Below, in pieces: positions 6,097 through 6,537 of a stretch of DNA of 6,537 bases. The notes under the pieces are model-generated. The model was not told where the DNA came from. It saw only the letters and a list, made by a program, of their open reading frames with translations, and made no database searches. The stretch's first letter is position 1. Each line of letters starts with the position of its first letter. The position numbers were made by a program, and so were the translations under genes. This DNA is from Gammaproteobacteria bacterium (GTDB taxonomy: Bacteria > Pseudomonadota > Gammaproteobacteria > Steroidobacterales > SZUA-146), in contig JABDLQ010000360.1 in assembly GCA_013002925.1 (NCBI GenBank), forward strand, positions 1 to 6,537. Reading direction: 5' to 3'.

Positions 6097-6112
6097 CCCG
6101 GAGATATTCGAA
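6097..6112 (-). repeat. Inverted partial copy of the tRNA-Arg T-arm
   Basis: Read on the minus strand this is TTCGAATATCTCCGGG, matching 15 of 16 bases of TTCGAATCTCTCCGGG in tRNA-Arg (6018-6033). The match runs from the T-loop into the acceptor strand but stops before CCA. Part of it (TCGAAC, 6108-6113) pairs with GTTCGA (6121-6126). The long match to the adjacent tRNA makes chance unlikely. Confidence 0.65.
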
Positions 6113-6126
6113 CGATAAGAGTTCGA

Positions 6127-6164
6127 CAAAACCCAGACCGGACCATGGTCCGGTCTGGGTTTTG
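6127..6164. repeat. 38-bp perfect palindrome, possible bidirectional terminator
   Basis: Bases 6127-6164 are an uninterrupted perfect palindrome. The left arm is CAAAACCCAGACCGGACCA and the centre is CCATGG. The G/C-rich stem flanked by AAAA and TTTT is the layout of a bidirectional intrinsic terminator, which would suit the space between the rightward tRNA and the leftward integrase gene. It could instead be a recombinase or regulator binding site, or form a cruciform. The palindrome is certain; its role is not. Confidence 0.8.
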
Positions 6165-6166
6165 GA

Positions 6167-6221
6167 CGCCATCACGCAGTGATGGCGGGCTGCAAGCCGG
6201 AAGATCGGCCCAAGCCGATCT
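6167..6221 (+). repeat. Array of three hairpins before the tRNA-Arg tail copy
   Basis: CGCCATCAC/GTGATGGCG (6167-6187, 9 bp, GCA loop) is followed by GGCT/AGCC (6188-6198, GCA loop) and AGATCGGC/GCCGATCT (6202-6221, 8 bp, CCAA loop). They are packed nearly end to end. The first two loops are GNA triloops like the GAA loops of the tRNA-Ser unit. The array ends just before the tail copy, in the same relative place as in the tRNA-Ser unit. Confidence 0.65.
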
Positions 6222-6226
6222 GAGTC

Positions 6227-6245
6227 AATCTCTCCGGGCGCGCCA
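6227..6245 (+). repeat. Direct copy of the tRNA-Arg 3' end, candidate att site
   Basis: The 19 bases AATCTCTCCGGGCGCGCCA are identical to 6022-6040, the end of tRNA-Arg from T-loop to CCA, 205 bp further on. Similarity extends leftward through GAGTC (6222-6226) if two T-loop bases are deleted. The end of a tyrosine-recombinase gene lies 13 bases to the right, which makes this a likely att site of the element starting here. Confidence 0.85.
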
Positions 6246-6252
6246 TTTATTC

Positions 6253-6292
6253 AAAGGGTTAACGGTTATTCACTGTTAACCCTTTTTCTTTT
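6253..6292 (+). terminator. Intrinsic terminator overlapping the integrase 3' end
   Basis: AAAGGGTTAAC (6253-6263) and GTTAACCCTTT (6275-6285) form an 11-bp perfect stem with an 11-base loop, followed by TTCTTTTT on the plus strand. It would stop rightward transcription from the tRNA side before it enters the antisense of the integrase gene. The integrase stop codon lies within the stem. Confidence 0.7.
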
Positions 6293-6537
6293 TCCGACAC
6301 TTTTCCGACACCGGTTCTGCTTTTCTTCACTAACATCAGTGTCGGGCTTTGCGTCGTGCTGCGATCTGCAATGAGTTGACAAGCTGCCAACAGCTCTTCG
6401 ATCTCCGCTGCCGAATAGTGGGTGGTGATATCCCCGGCAGCGTGTCCCAGTAACGCCTTGCGCGTCTCAAGTGGAACACCAGCACCTCTCAGTCGCCTGC
6501 CGAACGTATGGCGAAGGTTATGGATGCCTTTGAGGAT
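6259..6537 (-). CDS. Tyrosine recombinase / phage-type integrase, C-terminal part only
   Basis: The last 92 codons and the TAA are visible; the start lies beyond the window. The catalytic end of a tyrosine recombinase is clear: HNLRHTFGRRLRGAGVPLET gives the box II H-x-x-R (H6 and R9 of the visible part), LLGHAAGDITTHYS supplies the second histidine (H32), and the nucleophile is Y41, nine residues on as in the family. Such enzymes catalyse site-specific integration and excision, often at tRNA 3' ends. About 50 residues follow the tyrosine, ending in a lysine-rich tail KKSRTGVGKVSEKEKGLTVN that reads through an 11-bp tandem repeat. The gene points toward tRNA-Arg, with its stop 13 bases from the tail copy. 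I cannot assign a subfamily. Confidence 0.93.
   Translation of the reverse strand: MLKGIHNLRHTFGRRLRGAGVPLETRKALLGHAAGDITTHYSAAEIEELLAACQLIADRSTTQSPTLMLVKKSRTGVGKVSEKEKGLTVNNR
6290..6311. repeat. 11-bp tandem duplication in the integrase 3' end
   Basis: TTTTCCGACAC occurs twice in direct succession. Because 11 is not a multiple of three, one copy shifts the reading frame of the integrase tail. With a single copy the frame would stop at a TAA around 6266-6268. The core CCGACAC recurs inverted near 6338. It may be a slippage event or a pair of short protein-binding sites near the att core. Confidence 0.7.

Larger units (their letters stand above)
6227..6537. mobile_element. Left end of a tRNA-Arg-integrated element (genomic island or prophage), continues beyond the window
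   Basis: A copy of the tRNA-Arg 3' end is directly followed by the 3' end of a tyrosine-recombinase gene. This is the standard edge of an element integrated at a tRNA gene. The true extent, cargo and far att site are outside the window. The interval between the intact tRNA and this tail copy is not explained by this element alone. Confidence 0.7.

Noticed and set aside
5702..6146. Two minus-strand open frames of 86 and 121 codons antisense to the tRNA-Arg region
   Set aside because: They are complements of tRNA-Arg, the REP repeats and hairpins. The segment RPERFELPTAWF is a typical false product of an antisense tRNA T-arm.
5756..6221. CRISPR array or integron attC array
   Set aside because: The hairpins have unrelated stems and no repeat-spacer periodicity, and no cas genes or integron core-site motifs are visible. 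Only the folded-hairpin analogy to attC remains.

Overview
The window is a conserved housekeeping locus of a gammaproteobacterium that runs, at its right end, into mobile-element territory. The gene order pncC (3' end) - recA - recX - alaS - csrA - tRNA-Ser(GCU) - tRNA-Arg(ACG) is the classic gammaproteobacterial arrangement. The proteins are close to their E. coli counterparts in motifs and length. LexA boxes of the CTGT-N8-ACAG type upstream of recA fit this class. No lysC lies between alaS and csrA, unlike in many gammaproteobacteria. I cannot name a genus.

Left part (1-2216): the tail of pncC is followed by a 436-bp spacer with two LexA-box-like sites 167 bp apart. Then come recA and, four bases later, recX, probably co-transcribed. 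RecA is the recombinase and SOS co-protease, LexA represses recA, and RecX restrains RecA filaments, so this is a self-contained SOS module. Middle part (2217-5348): alaS (alanyl-tRNA synthetase), then a 348-bp spacer with several hairpins and a plausible terminator, then csrA (global post-transcriptional regulator).

Right part (5349-6537): two tRNA genes, both encoding CCA. Each is followed by the same unusual layout: an inverted partial copy of its own T-arm, a series of short hairpins, and then a direct copy of the last 19 bases of that tRNA (187 and 205 bp downstream). Most of the short hairpins have GNA triloops (GAA or GCA). A 38-bp perfect palindrome sits in the tRNA-Arg interval. Two REP-like repeats lie between the two units. 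Immediately beyond the tRNA-Arg tail copy is the 3' end of a tyrosine-recombinase gene on the minus strand, so a genomic island or prophage probably begins there and continues outside the window.

The housekeeping genes are ordinary. The part worth attention is the pair of parallel 'tRNA - inverted T-arm - hairpins - tRNA tail' units. They resemble in size and layout the tail-containing repeats known downstream of E. coli tyrT. They could be short tRNA-targeted elements, remnants of past integrations, or transcribed structured RNAs; sequence alone does not decide.
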